From Sperchopsis tessellata (Eukaryota; Arthropoda; Insecta; Coleoptera; Hydrophilidae), in contig JAWQRN010000054.1 of the NCBI GenBank assembly GCA_033557685.1, positions 1 through 44,921 on the forward strand: a DNA stretch of 44,921 bases, written 5' to 3'. Shown here in pieces: positions 22,001-27,442 of this stretch. A program made the translations under genes and the position numbers. The notes under the pieces are model-generated. The model was not told the DNA's origin, searched no databases, and was given only the letters and a program-made list of their open reading frames with translations. The first letter of the stretch is position 1. The number at the start of each line of letters is the position of its first letter.

Positions 22001-25000
22001 TCTTTTACAGGTATTATTTTTTAAATTTCAAGAATCTGAATAAAACTAAGTATTATCTTCAGGTTTTCCGGGAGATAACAGTGTGTTGGCTTTTGTTTTT
22101 GCCGACGTTTCGTCTGCCGTTGCTGGGAACATTATCAAGATATGTAGCTCTTAAAATTATGCATTGCCTTATTTCTTGACTAGTACTTGTGAGAGCTATA
22201 TGTCTTGATAATGTCCCCTGCAAAACCGGACGAAACGTCTAAAAAAACAAAAGCCAAACATGGTTATCTCCCGGAAAAACTGAAGATATTTTCTGTGGCC
22301 GTGGAAGTCTTCGTACTGAATTAAAACTAAGTATTACTTGCAAGGTTTTTTCTCGAGAAGGAATTCTTGAGAAATTTGTAGTTTTTTGAATTCTCATTTC
22401 TTGTGAAATATTCTAAAATTTCTCGAGAAATTTGAGAAATATTTAATTTTTGATTACTGCAGTGTGTATTCATACTTTACCGGTCGAAATGCAAGAAACA
22501 CATGTTACCAGTGGTCTGAATCTGTAAGCTTTTTTTTATCCATTTTACATTATAAATAATTAATTTACAAATAAACTGTTTATATTATTAATTCTACTTG
22601 CACTTGTCAGAGCCTCTACACGGTTTCCACCCGGAAACAACATTCATACAGATACTAACCGTGGAAGTCTATTACATTTAATTCTACTTAAAATTTTAAA
22701 AGTTTGCTGCACCACTTTAAAAAGCAATAGTACTCTCATTTATTGATTACACTATATATAAGTAGACCGATCCCTAAAAATTGTTTATATTAGGAGATAC
22801 ATGTGGGGAAATTACCCATGAACGAAGTTATACACTGTTTATAATACTAGAGTCTGGCAGTATGCGAGTACACCATGCAGGCAGCAGAAAGTTAAATGGA
22901 ACCGATGTGTTTTGTTATTTCTTCAGTAGTTTGTTTTAAGTTGCTGAAATTGTAGAGCAGATAAGTGGTATTCAATTTATTCAAATATTTGAAATGAACA
23001 ATAATCAAGTGAGTTAAAATTATATTCTTAGTGAAATTTTATCATTTTCTAATTATTTACATTATTTTTAATAGTCTGAGAAATGAGCAAGTCATACAAA
23101 TTGTTGGATTCATTTTAATAAGGATGAACAAAACTAAAAAGCTAGTTGTAAGTTATGTAAAAAGCAATTGGTGTACAAGAACTCATCAACAACTGGTCTT
23201 CTTCATCATTTAGAAGTTGTCCACGGCATGAAAAGATATGCAACCACAGCTGAATTGGATGATATTTCGAACACTGATCAAGCTTCTTGCTACAAACCAA
23301 AAAAATAGACTAATATGTTTCAATATGTAAACTAATCGAAAGCAAATTTAAGAGAACTAGTTGCTAAACTTGCTGCTGTTGACAGATTTTCAATAAACGG
23401 AATAGAAAGAACAGATTTTATACGTAAGAACGTGAACTTATACTTCCTAGAAATCCTTCACATATTATGTCTAATATATAGATATTTTGAAAGAATAAGG
23501 TAAGAAATTATTAGAAAGTTGTTCACTATACTAAAGATTGTAGTAAAAAAAATTATCATATCTATTGATGAATGGACGAGTTTGAGTCCACACAGAAGTT
23601 GGTGCATTTAGCAACAAGGAATTGCAACTATTCTTGGAATACAAAACTAGGTAGAATAGTTTAATCGACATGATTTGTCGATTCATTCAACTTGAACAAC
23701 CTACTATTAACGCTCTTAAAGAATGAAACTCTCAACATTTGTGAAAAATGGAGTACTTGACAATATGTACAGATGTACTGAATGTATTGAAACCTGTTCA
23801 ACTTGTTGTAGAGGAGCTCAGCAAACATGAAACCAATTTATATGTAATAAACTTCCATGGTTAATATATGTATGAATGTTGTTTCTAAGTGGAAACTATA
23901 AAAGCTCTGTGCAGTGCAGTGAATTCATTCGTTGCAACATTGGACGAAGCGTCGGCACTTATCTGAGCCTCTACACGGTTTCCGTCCTGAAACTACATTT
24001 ATATAATGATACTAATTTATTGAAAAGCAAGGGAATTCTTCTTTTCTTGTCTAACTATTTAAATAATCAAAACACTATTCTTGCTCAGGAACTGTCAAAT
24101 GAGAACACAAATTTCAAAACATCAAAATTCAACATTATTATCACTAATAAAATATTTAAATAATCCAAATTTGAATGAAGTCAGACACATTTTTTTAAGA
24201 AACAAAAAAATAAATGATTAAATAAGCAAAATCTATCATGACAAGACTTTTTGGAAGAAACCAAGATGACCAAATTCCGCGTAAATGAAGAAACCTTAAA
24301 TAACTCTTTTGAAAAAACACCTGATGAACAATTATTAAATTCTATTTCTTTAAATTTGGCTAAATCTCAGCAAACCAATTAAACCTTTTTGTCAATAACT
24401 AAAGAATTCAACATATACGATCAACAGGCAATATTACTACCAATTTGCAACAACTTCTAGACGAACTACAAACAATAAAACCAACTTCCACACAAAATGA
24501 GCGAAACTTTTCAACTTCTGGAAATTTTATCTCAAAAATAAACAGATTGTCGGCAAGTGCTTTGTGTTTTTTTTTTAATTTTTCTTTAAAAATAAAGCTC
24601 AACAAATAAACCTTAATATAATGATCTCTGAACATGTGTTCATGTTAAATAATTAGAATTATATTTCTTATTTATTGTATTACAATATATACAGAGCTTT
24701 CAAAAATAATTCAGCAGTGTTTGAATTTAGTGCGTTGTCGTGTTGCGAATTTTTATTTCACATTGTTTGTACCCTAGCTGTATATGTAATCATATTTGAA
24801 CGATCTGTATTATGTAAGTATTAAGAATGTAATGTATATTTCATACAATTTTATGCAGATTTACGTATTTGTTTTCCGTATTTTAAAATTTCAGTCCATA
24901 ACCTCTGTTACTAGTTATAATAGTATGTAGGTAATACCAAAGTGGAGACTTATATGTTGATAATTATTTGCAAATTCTTCGTAAGGTTATTACCTTTACA

Positions 25001-27054
25001 GCAAATAAATATTAAATGTAATTATACTGTACTAGTTTGAAATATATTGCTATTCTGAAATTTCTTGATTTCCTCGAGAATTCCGGAGAAATGCACCACA
25101 AATATTAATTGCAATATATGGTTTAGCTCCTGAATCTAGTTTATTAGAAATATAGGAGGACTTAGTTGTATGTTATAAGTATACCCAGCTATGACAGAAA
25201 GCACATATATAACATTAACAACCCTTTCATGTTCTACATATCTTCCTTCTACACTTACACACGAATTCAATAATTTTCTAACTGACCCATACCTTCAGAA
25301 AAAAAATTCTCCCCGCAACCTTGTAAATTTTTGATCAACAACATCTTTGACTACTTCATCGGAAGCATCCCCTAAGGAGGTTTTTAAATTAAAAAAAGTC
25401 TGACGGAATTAGATCAGGGCTTATACTATTCGCCTTATGAAACCGGAAATTGTCACGTAGCAACAAATTCTTTTGCCAGTAGTGTGGGCATTTACCTCCA
25501 AAACATTTTTTAAGTTTTTAATGTATTTTCTATTTATATTAGACCTTCTAGGCTCATATTCAATAATTAATTCAGAACCCCAAGAAACTTGTTTATTTCC
25601 TGAAATATTTATTTCTGTATGAAAATAAATATTAACCATTAGTAAAAAGTTACTATCGAAAAAAGTACTTTGCCAAAGACACGGAAATTTTTCTGAAAAA
25701 TACGCATCATAGCCATTTGTTTATTATCCAGTTAAGTTGCTAAGTGTATAAGTTATTTACTGCTGCTTCGTATACGTCAAATTTTTTGCATCTTCTATAA
25801 AACCATATCTGCAATTGAATTAGGAACACTATTCACAAATATGTGGAAAAGTGAGAACATTATCATCATCTGTATTTACTTTAAATTCGGTGGAATATTT
25901 GGCTTCAGCATTTTACCCTTGACTCCTTGATCTCAAATTTGAAGATTATGTGTTTATTAATTAAAATTTGTCTTAAAATGGTCTGTATTTCTGTTTACCA
26001 ATAAATATTAAAATATAAAATGATTGTTGTCAATTATATTTTTCTTGATGAATATATTTATATATACATTTATATATTTTACATTTTTTCTTGGAAATTT
26101 TGTATTGTACATGCTCAAACATAGTTGCCTGAAAGCAAGTGCTTTTGCATTATATAACTATTCTTTTGCTGTTTGTTAGGCAATAAGCTTTTTGTAAGCA
26201 CAATAAAATTTACCAATAAAAATTGCTATTGAAAAATGAGTTTTGGGCTGAAAAGCCCAGTTATGTACCCAAATCTGTCACCCTTTAATGCAGCCAAATT
26301 TTCTTGATAAATTTAATTTCTGTACATTTATAAACGATGTCAGCTTAAAACAACATTGAATGCATTGAAGATACACCTTAAAACTATATATAACTATCAT
26401 AAGAATTTTATATGATGCAGGGATATTCTTCTAGTGCCAATAAATTAAAATTACGCAGTTACAAAACAACACCATAGACTTCAGATAAATGAAAGTAATA
26501 AGTTTTTGGTGCTGCACATTGGTAATAAATAAGACTAGTCTGTTCACATTGGAAACATAATACAAAGACCAAACATTACTTGGTCTCACAAAAAATAGAA
26601 AGGAATAGCTCTTCTATTTTTAAAATTTGACTTAATAAGATCTTTACCTTTTTTTTTTAATCGTTATGTGACTATTTTAAATCTACACAAACATGACAAA
26701 GCAAGCAGAAGATATTGTAGATTATTTCAAGATATGAACTGATGTGAAATACACATACACAATAACTCAACAACAGATGATACCGCCTGTCACTGCTCTT
26801 AAAAACTTATAATCCATTTGAAACTGACAGGGGATTATTCGTTTAAATCTCCATTATAAAGTAAAACAAAAAAACACTTGTTATCAAAAGTGGGCACTAT
26901 TATCAGAGAATTTATTTAAATAAAATATTTACTTGTAAATATTGGGGATATAATCCTTTAATCTTAAAATTTCTGCTATCACTGCATTTCCTCTCGAAAC
27001 TAGCTGCAATATTGTCTGGCCACATAAATTATTTTCAGCCAAAAATTCCGGCAT
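3891..27054 (-). CDS. WASHC5: Strumpellin, WASH complex subunit 5 (13 coding exons)
   Basis: Strumpellin is a core subunit of the WASH complex, which activates Arp2/3 on endosomes to build the actin patches needed for cargo sorting and tubule scission. Coding exons on the minus strand are 27054-26933, 20573-20471, 17478-17287, 17082-16871, 14283-13365, 10670-10172, 9372-9152, 9097-8868, 8812-8640, 8141-7868, 4732-4521, 4252-4102 and 4047-3891. All junctions are GT-AG, phases fit throughout, and the sum is 3465 nt, or 1154 residues (human protein 1159). Recognisable conserved blocks run end to end: FLAENNLCGQ at the N-terminus, YGDIILDFSYFK, RERLLVSYYRY, IGRLRSDDVYNQ, YFPDNWVISIYMG, DVFSGAKPLTR, LIQALEEVQE, LRAVFLKLASALEIPLLRIN and VEQECNGFLR. 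No stop or frameshift interrupts it, so the gene looks functional. Introns carry most of the transposons of this half of the window. It shares a 244-bp promoter gap with TRIT1. Confidence 0.95.
4102..4252 (-). CDS. WASHC5: WASHC5 coding exon 12
   Basis: Residues 1053-1103. STKRLQDQLDAAPYVAAVHT then LFKQFHSSLGEKFIKYICDL, fitting the family's LLTLLKQFHS block. Acceptor TTTTCAG, donor GTATGT. Confidence 0.9.
4349..4448 (+). mobile_element. Penelope-like pLTR fragment, diverged
   Basis: It lies in WASHC5 intron 11. GAGTTCATTTATTAAAG, CACCACTAGCCTTGAAA, CCTTGCAACAGTGGATGAAA and AGAGCCTCTGCACCC follow the same order as in copy 1-155. The hammerhead-like stem is broken (TGTTCC...GGATGAAAAG), so this is an old copy. 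Confidence 0.6.
4521..4732 (-). CDS. WASHC5: WASHC5 coding exon 11
   Basis: Residues 982-1053. Contains FLSQLSPYFDYMGLNNPFTK then VYITVNCREEH, equivalent to the GIHNPLNKIYIT block. Acceptor TTGTAG, donor GTAAAT. The intron before it (4733-7867) houses the Tigger element. Confidence 0.93.
4830..4980 (+). mobile_element. Possible LINE reverse transcriptase fragment
   Basis: The frame contains GVP, PFLFTFLFINDPPLV and, about 25 codons on, a degenerate copy of the YADD region in another frame. This resembles the palm of LINE reverse transcriptase (G-PQGS-LGPLLF-IFINDLP). It is short and shifted, hence uncertain. Antisense to WASHC5, in intron 10. Confidence 0.4.
5075..6553 (+). mobile_element. 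pogo/Tigger-like DNA transposon, internally deleted
   Basis: Terminal inverted repeats begin CAGTGAACCCTCGAT (5075) and end in its complement (6553), and TA flanks both sides (5073-5074, 6554-6555), the target duplication of the Tc1/mariner/pogo group. A sub-terminal GGATTTAACGGAC word is also mirrored. The 1479-bp copy keeps the 5' part, the start and the end of the transposase frame; the DDE catalytic core is missing. It sits in WASHC5 intron 10, with the transposase antisense to the host gene. Confidence 0.88.
5606..6058 (+). pseudogene. Fused Tigger/CENP-B-type transposase remnant
   Basis: The N-terminal part SLEEAVLKWYVQQRSCGVNV then LQSAAK is the CENP-B/Tc5-type DNA-binding helix-turn-helix. 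It is joined in frame to the acidic tail region (GYQMSESEIAEEV, a DDEGDEEEE run and KKIK). A single stop at 5831-5833 interrupts the frame, which then continues as a tail resembling the usual C-terminus (FRKFREIIVNKQ, LDAFFK). The catalytic D-D-D core, normally some 250 residues, is absent. The product cannot transpose; at most a 75-residue DNA-binding peptide could be made. Confidence 0.75.
6556..7867. other. WASHC5 intron 10, right part
   Basis: AT-rich sequence with a short TATATATATA run near 7096. Open frames here have no recognisable content. Nothing further supported. Confidence 0.4.
7868..8141 (-). CDS. WASHC5: WASHC5 coding exon 10
   Basis: Residues 891-982. Ends with LIIGQLQLLRNLIAFHL, CKFDAKNLESSLRSLN, matching the conserved MQILRQQIANELN...F-SKHL-AALENLN stretch. 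Acceptor TTCTAG, donor GTAAGT. Confidence 0.93.
8640..8812 (-). CDS. WASHC5: WASHC5 coding exon 9
   Basis: Residues 833-891. Contains SSWYDVKTQKS and TGLVGLDRLFSFMI, matching the family's NGLDRLLCFMI segment; this exon is among the more diverged. Acceptor TTTTAG, donor GTAAGT. Confidence 0.92.
8868..9097 (-). CDS. WASHC5: WASHC5 coding exon 8
   Basis: Residues 757-833. Starts DYVNINGLKIWQEEVTRIVN, then NVEQECNGFLRNKVHDWESA, and ends in TDPK. Only about 55 bp of intron separates it from exon 7 and from exon 9. Donor GTATTT. Confidence 0.94.
9152..9372 (-). CDS. WASHC5: WASHC5 coding exon 7
   Basis: Residues 683-756. Reads MRMMKSTLVGVVCLDPKVLL, GLRKELVQHI and GYKRSFEYIQ. Acceptor GTTTTAG, donor GTAAGG. 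Confidence 0.95.
9373..10171. other. WASHC5 intron 6, no feature recognised
   Basis: The stretch 9470-9780 is richer in G and A on the plus strand than its surroundings and may be an old insertion, but neither strand gives a recognisable protein or inverted repeat. Confidence 0.3.
10172..10670 (-). CDS. WASHC5: WASHC5 coding exon 6
   Basis: Residues 517-683. TRKFLHQMIRNMNIKEDVLI is followed by LRAVFLKLASALEIPLLRIN, SVSQYYSSEL and RVLQIIPNMMF, all strongly conserved in strumpellins. Donor GTAAGA; the last base is the first of a glycine codon completed in exon 7. Confidence 0.96.
10905..11050 (-). mobile_element. Penelope-like pLTR fragment, inverted
   Basis: Read on the minus strand it gives GAATTCATTTGTTGAAGTAA, CATCACTCG, ATGTCTCTTGCAGCAGTGGA, CGAAACATCAG, GAGTCTCTAAACAG and the hairpin GTTTCC-ACCC-GGAAAC, the same order as at 1-155. 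It lies in WASHC5 intron 5, directly left of the large foldback element. Confidence 0.7.
11087..12134. mobile_element. Foldback element with about 300-bp inverted arms
   Basis: The left arm (11087-11379) and right arm (11829-12134) are inverted copies of each other: AATTGTCCAAGGAAACACC and TATTGGGCAATAGCC near the tips, CCTCTTTTAGAGG in the middle, and GCCACTTGTTTG-type sequence at the inner ends. Each arm carries CCTGAAGATGAGGC followed by TCGAAACGT. The 449-bp spacer is T/G-rich on the plus strand and contains a diverged direct repeat (about 11568-11630 and 11738-11806, both with a TTGTCTAACTCTGCGTCATC-like core). No protein is encoded. It separates two Penelope fragments within WASHC5 intron 5. 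Confidence 0.75.
12140..12676 (+). mobile_element. Penelope-like element 3' end with inverted upstream part
   Basis: On the minus strand 12140-12300 encodes VAEHRHETGHTIMFQNTKVL and YFPRKFGEA, the C-terminal part of the Penelope GIY-YIG endonuclease. From 12304 the plus strand encodes FPRKFRESIEVFNRPNNINR, which directly continues the same protein. The upstream part is thus inverted relative to the downstream part, with about 25 bp present in both. The plus part runs on through a TATA box (12492), the hammerhead-like stem and a tail ending CCGTGGAAGTCTATTACA. Stops and frameshifts make it inactive. Confidence 0.8.
12677..13364. other. WASHC5 intron 5, right end
   Basis: AT-rich, with a short reiteration of ATGAGATT near 12925-12945. 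No gene or element recognised. Confidence 0.35.
13365..14283 (-). CDS. WASHC5: WASHC5 coding exon 5 (largest)
   Basis: Residues 210-516. Opens with the completed codon of exon 4 and RIPIRSSFVDIVIGRLRS, then YFPDNWVISIYMG, CNVTIRWLMLHS, DVFSGAKPLTR and ALEEVQEYHQLESNMQ at the end. Acceptor TTTCTAG, donor GTAGGT. It corresponds to the helical middle of the protein. Confidence 0.96.
14320..15500 (-). mobile_element. LINE relic with reverse transcriptase, minus strand
   Basis: Reading right to left on the minus strand, with frameshifts: a segment like IFNIITSCGVFPNCWKMAL (about 15190-15290), which is the approach to the reverse transcriptase; then VDALYLDFAMGFDRIDYVIL and LNKLKIFNFLE with LSCRYQY, the palm motif around the first catalytic aspartate; then SSGAHQGYNLDLLLFINVN, a decayed SGVPQGS-LGPLLF-IFIN. 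The YADD box is not preserved. Orientation matches WASHC5, in its intron 4. Jockey-like by general pattern, clade unsure. Confidence 0.75.
14322..14550. repeat. Diverged tandem duplication
   Basis: Two units, about 14322-14410 and 14439-14550, share TTATATTAACTGGGTTG, TTGTCTRTGGACAT and ACACATTAA-type words in the same order. On the minus strand both encode LINE-like leucine-rich sequence with HRQ, so part of the LINE at 14320-15500 was duplicated. Confidence 0.6.
15501..16870. other. WASHC5 intron 4, right part
   Basis: AT-rich. Two imperfect direct copies (16112-16190 and 16252-16320) share TTTTGATAGTAAATTGAT-like and TTTTTTATT words. ATTCGAAT-type short palindromes cluster at 15975-16080. 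No coding content recognised. Confidence 0.35.
16871..17082 (-). CDS. WASHC5: WASHC5 coding exon 4
   Basis: Residues 140-210. Starts CEALYLYGTMLLMVD and contains the conserved RERLLVSYYRY and CKLLRDTGYSS stretches. Acceptor TTATAG, donor GTAAGT. Confidence 0.95.
17287..17478 (-). CDS. WASHC5: WASHC5 coding exon 3
   Basis: Residues 76-139, phase 0 at both ends. Contains LRDLDEEFRDNHIEIISRFY and ends with MEGRQLL. Acceptor TTCCAG, donor GTATGT. Confidence 0.95.
17479..20470. other. WASHC5 intron 2, no feature recognised
   Basis: About 3 kb of AT-rich sequence with open frames up to 95 codons (18956-19243, 18069-18290) that match nothing recognisable. It may hold very old transposon sequence, but none can be supported. 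Confidence 0.35.
20471..20573 (-). CDS. WASHC5: WASHC5 coding exon 2 (103 bp)
   Basis: Residues 41-75. It contains QKYGDIILDFSYFK, the hallmark of this part of strumpellin, followed by ISEVQENKIENSE. Acceptor TTTTTATAG before 20573, donor GTACGT at 20470. Its length (1 mod 3) is exactly what the phases of exons 1 and 3 require. A plus-strand open frame over it is only a shadow. Confidence 0.93.
20594..20745. repeat. Simple repeats: (ATG)n-like and (TA)n
   Basis: TAATGATGATGATAATGG lies at about 20602-20622, and a run of TATATA units occupies about 20708-20740. Both are microsatellites in WASHC5 intron 1, just upstream of exon 2 in the sense of the gene. Confidence 0.7.
21120..21760 (-). mobile_element. 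LINE relic, C-terminal part and 3' end
   Basis: The minus strand reads VKKYSYLGTIIND, then AEKARVTFNRVRKFFCGGDI, CYIFSVLLYGVEAWTL-like sequence in shifted frames, and YIIRNNKYGISIL. This is the region after the reverse transcriptase in RTE-like insect LINEs (KYLG...FN--RK...LLYG-EAWTL). The 3' end CACTATAAGAAGAAGAT at about 21130 is typical of the short 3' tails of such elements. Same orientation as WASHC5, in intron 1. Several stops; inactive. Confidence 0.72.
22056..22315. mobile_element. Foldback element with mirrored hammerhead-like modules and long target duplication
   Basis: The left arm starts TCTTCAGGTTTTCCGGGAGA and the right arm ends in its inverted counterpart at about 22286, followed by GTGGAAGTCTTCGTA. 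Each arm carries TTGATAATGT, a small stem and GACGAAACGTC. The whole insertion is flanked by direct copies of CTGAATAAAACTAAGTATTA (22036-22055 and 22316-22336, the second with one extra T). The tail word CCGTGGAAGTCT is shared with the Penelope 3' ends at 12625 and 22658, linking this insertion to Penelope-type mobilisation. Confidence 0.75.
22600..22677 (+). mobile_element. 78-bp Penelope tail insertion with 12-bp target duplication
   Basis: A severely 5'-truncated copy. It starts within GCACTTGTCAGAGCC, keeps the CTCTACACGG block and the GTTTCC-ACCC-GGAAAC hairpin, and ends CCGTGGAAGTCTATTACA. Perfect direct repeats TTAATTCTACTT flank it (22588-22599 and 22678-22689). It defines the 3' end of the family. 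Confidence 0.85.
23868..24005. mobile_element. Penelope-like pLTR fragment with inverted left end
   Basis: The first 35 bp (GAATGTTGTTTCTAAGTGGA and following) are the pLTR hairpin region in minus orientation. The remainder (CAGTGCAGTGAATTCATTCG, GGACGAAGCGTCGGCAC, CTCTACACGGTTTCC) is in plus orientation, with the part before the hammerhead-like box deleted. It interrupts the hAT transposase remains. Confidence 0.65.
25280..25640 (-). mobile_element. mariner-like transposase relic
   Basis: Minus-strand fragments in order: SELIIEYEPRRSNINRKYIK (the EF-P-G-T-N--YY region), LLLRDNFRFHKANS (counterpart of LLHDNARPH, second catalytic aspartate) and, directly, SPDLIPSDFF (the YSPDLAPSD-F box), then LKTSLGDASDEVVKDVVDQ in the next frame. 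At least two frameshifts are present, one in a run of T. No termini found. In WASHC5 intron 1, same strand as the gene. Confidence 0.7.
25641..26932. other. WASHC5 intron 1, 5' part
   Basis: AT-rich intron sequence next to exon 1. No coding or repeat signal recognised. Confidence 0.4.
26933..27054 (-). CDS. WASHC5: WASHC5 coding exon 1
   Basis: Residues 1-41 (last codon split AA/G). It starts at the ATG at 27054-27052 with MPEFLAENNLCGQ and runs through SRGNAVIAEILRLKDYIP, nearly identical to the N-terminus of the animal family. Donor GTAAAT at 26932. Confidence 0.95.
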
Positions 27055-27298
27055 TTTAAAATACTTTTAACAATAAATAAAATTATATAAGTTGTCTACA
27101 AGATTTCACACAAATTTCAACAATACACGATATTATTTTGAGGTTAGAAAAAGTTATTGGTTGTAAGAGACGTCAAATTTGACATTATAGTTTATAGGTT
27201 GTGAAAACTAATGCACACGTGAATTGCGCTTATCACAGAACATATCATTTATTAATACAAGTTTTAATAAATATGTGAACATATTTTATTTTTAAGTT
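27055..27298. promoter_or_regulatory. Bidirectional promoter region of WASHC5 and TRIT1
   Basis: Only 244 bp separate the two divergent start codons, so both 5' untranslated regions and both promoters must lie here unless a further noncoding exon exists. Visible elements: the perfect palindrome GTCAAATTTGAC at 27172-27183, overlapping GACGTCA (a partial CRE-type site, 27170-27176), and ATTGG (a CCAAT box read on the minus strand) at 27156-27160. No TATA box is placed convincingly for either gene. Confidence 0.75.
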
Positions 27299-27442
27299 AT
27301 GACGAAACGTAAGTCTAAAGAGATGAACTTGAGGTTGCCATTGGTTGTAATACTTGGAGCTACAGGCTCTGGAAAGACCAAACTATCCTTGGATCTTGCT
27401 AGTCGTTTTGGTGGTGAAGTAATTGGAGCTGATTCAATGCAG
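27299..27442 (+). CDS. TRIT1: TRIT1 coding exon 1
   Basis: Residues 1-48. Nucleotide-binding P-loop GATGSGKT, then FGGEVIGADSMQ with the catalytic aspartate. Donor GTATTT at 27443. Confidence 0.94.

Larger units (their letters stand above)
22340..25110 (+). mobile_element. hAT-type DNA transposon relic
   Basis: Plus-strand coding remains, in several frames: a BED zinc finger at about 23142-23235 (CKLCKKQLVYKN, GLLHHLEVVHG); a middle part (IERTDFIRKNVNLYF; DVLNVLKPVQLVVEELSKHE at about 23776-23850); and the C-terminal dimerisation domain at 24455-24570 (ELQTIKPTSTQNERNFSTSG, then RLSASAL). This order is that of hAT transposases. Sub-terminal CTCGAGAA palindromes lie near both proposed ends (22352-22430 and 25070-25090), but exact termini and an 8-bp duplication are not resolved. 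It is interrupted by Penelope pieces at 22600-22677 and 23868-24005. Located in WASHC5 intron 1, antisense. Confidence 0.78.

Noticed and set aside
22056..22315. Interpretation of the foldback as an ordinary MITE.
   Set aside because: The 20-bp target duplication and the tail shared with Penelope ends fit poorly with a cut-and-paste origin.
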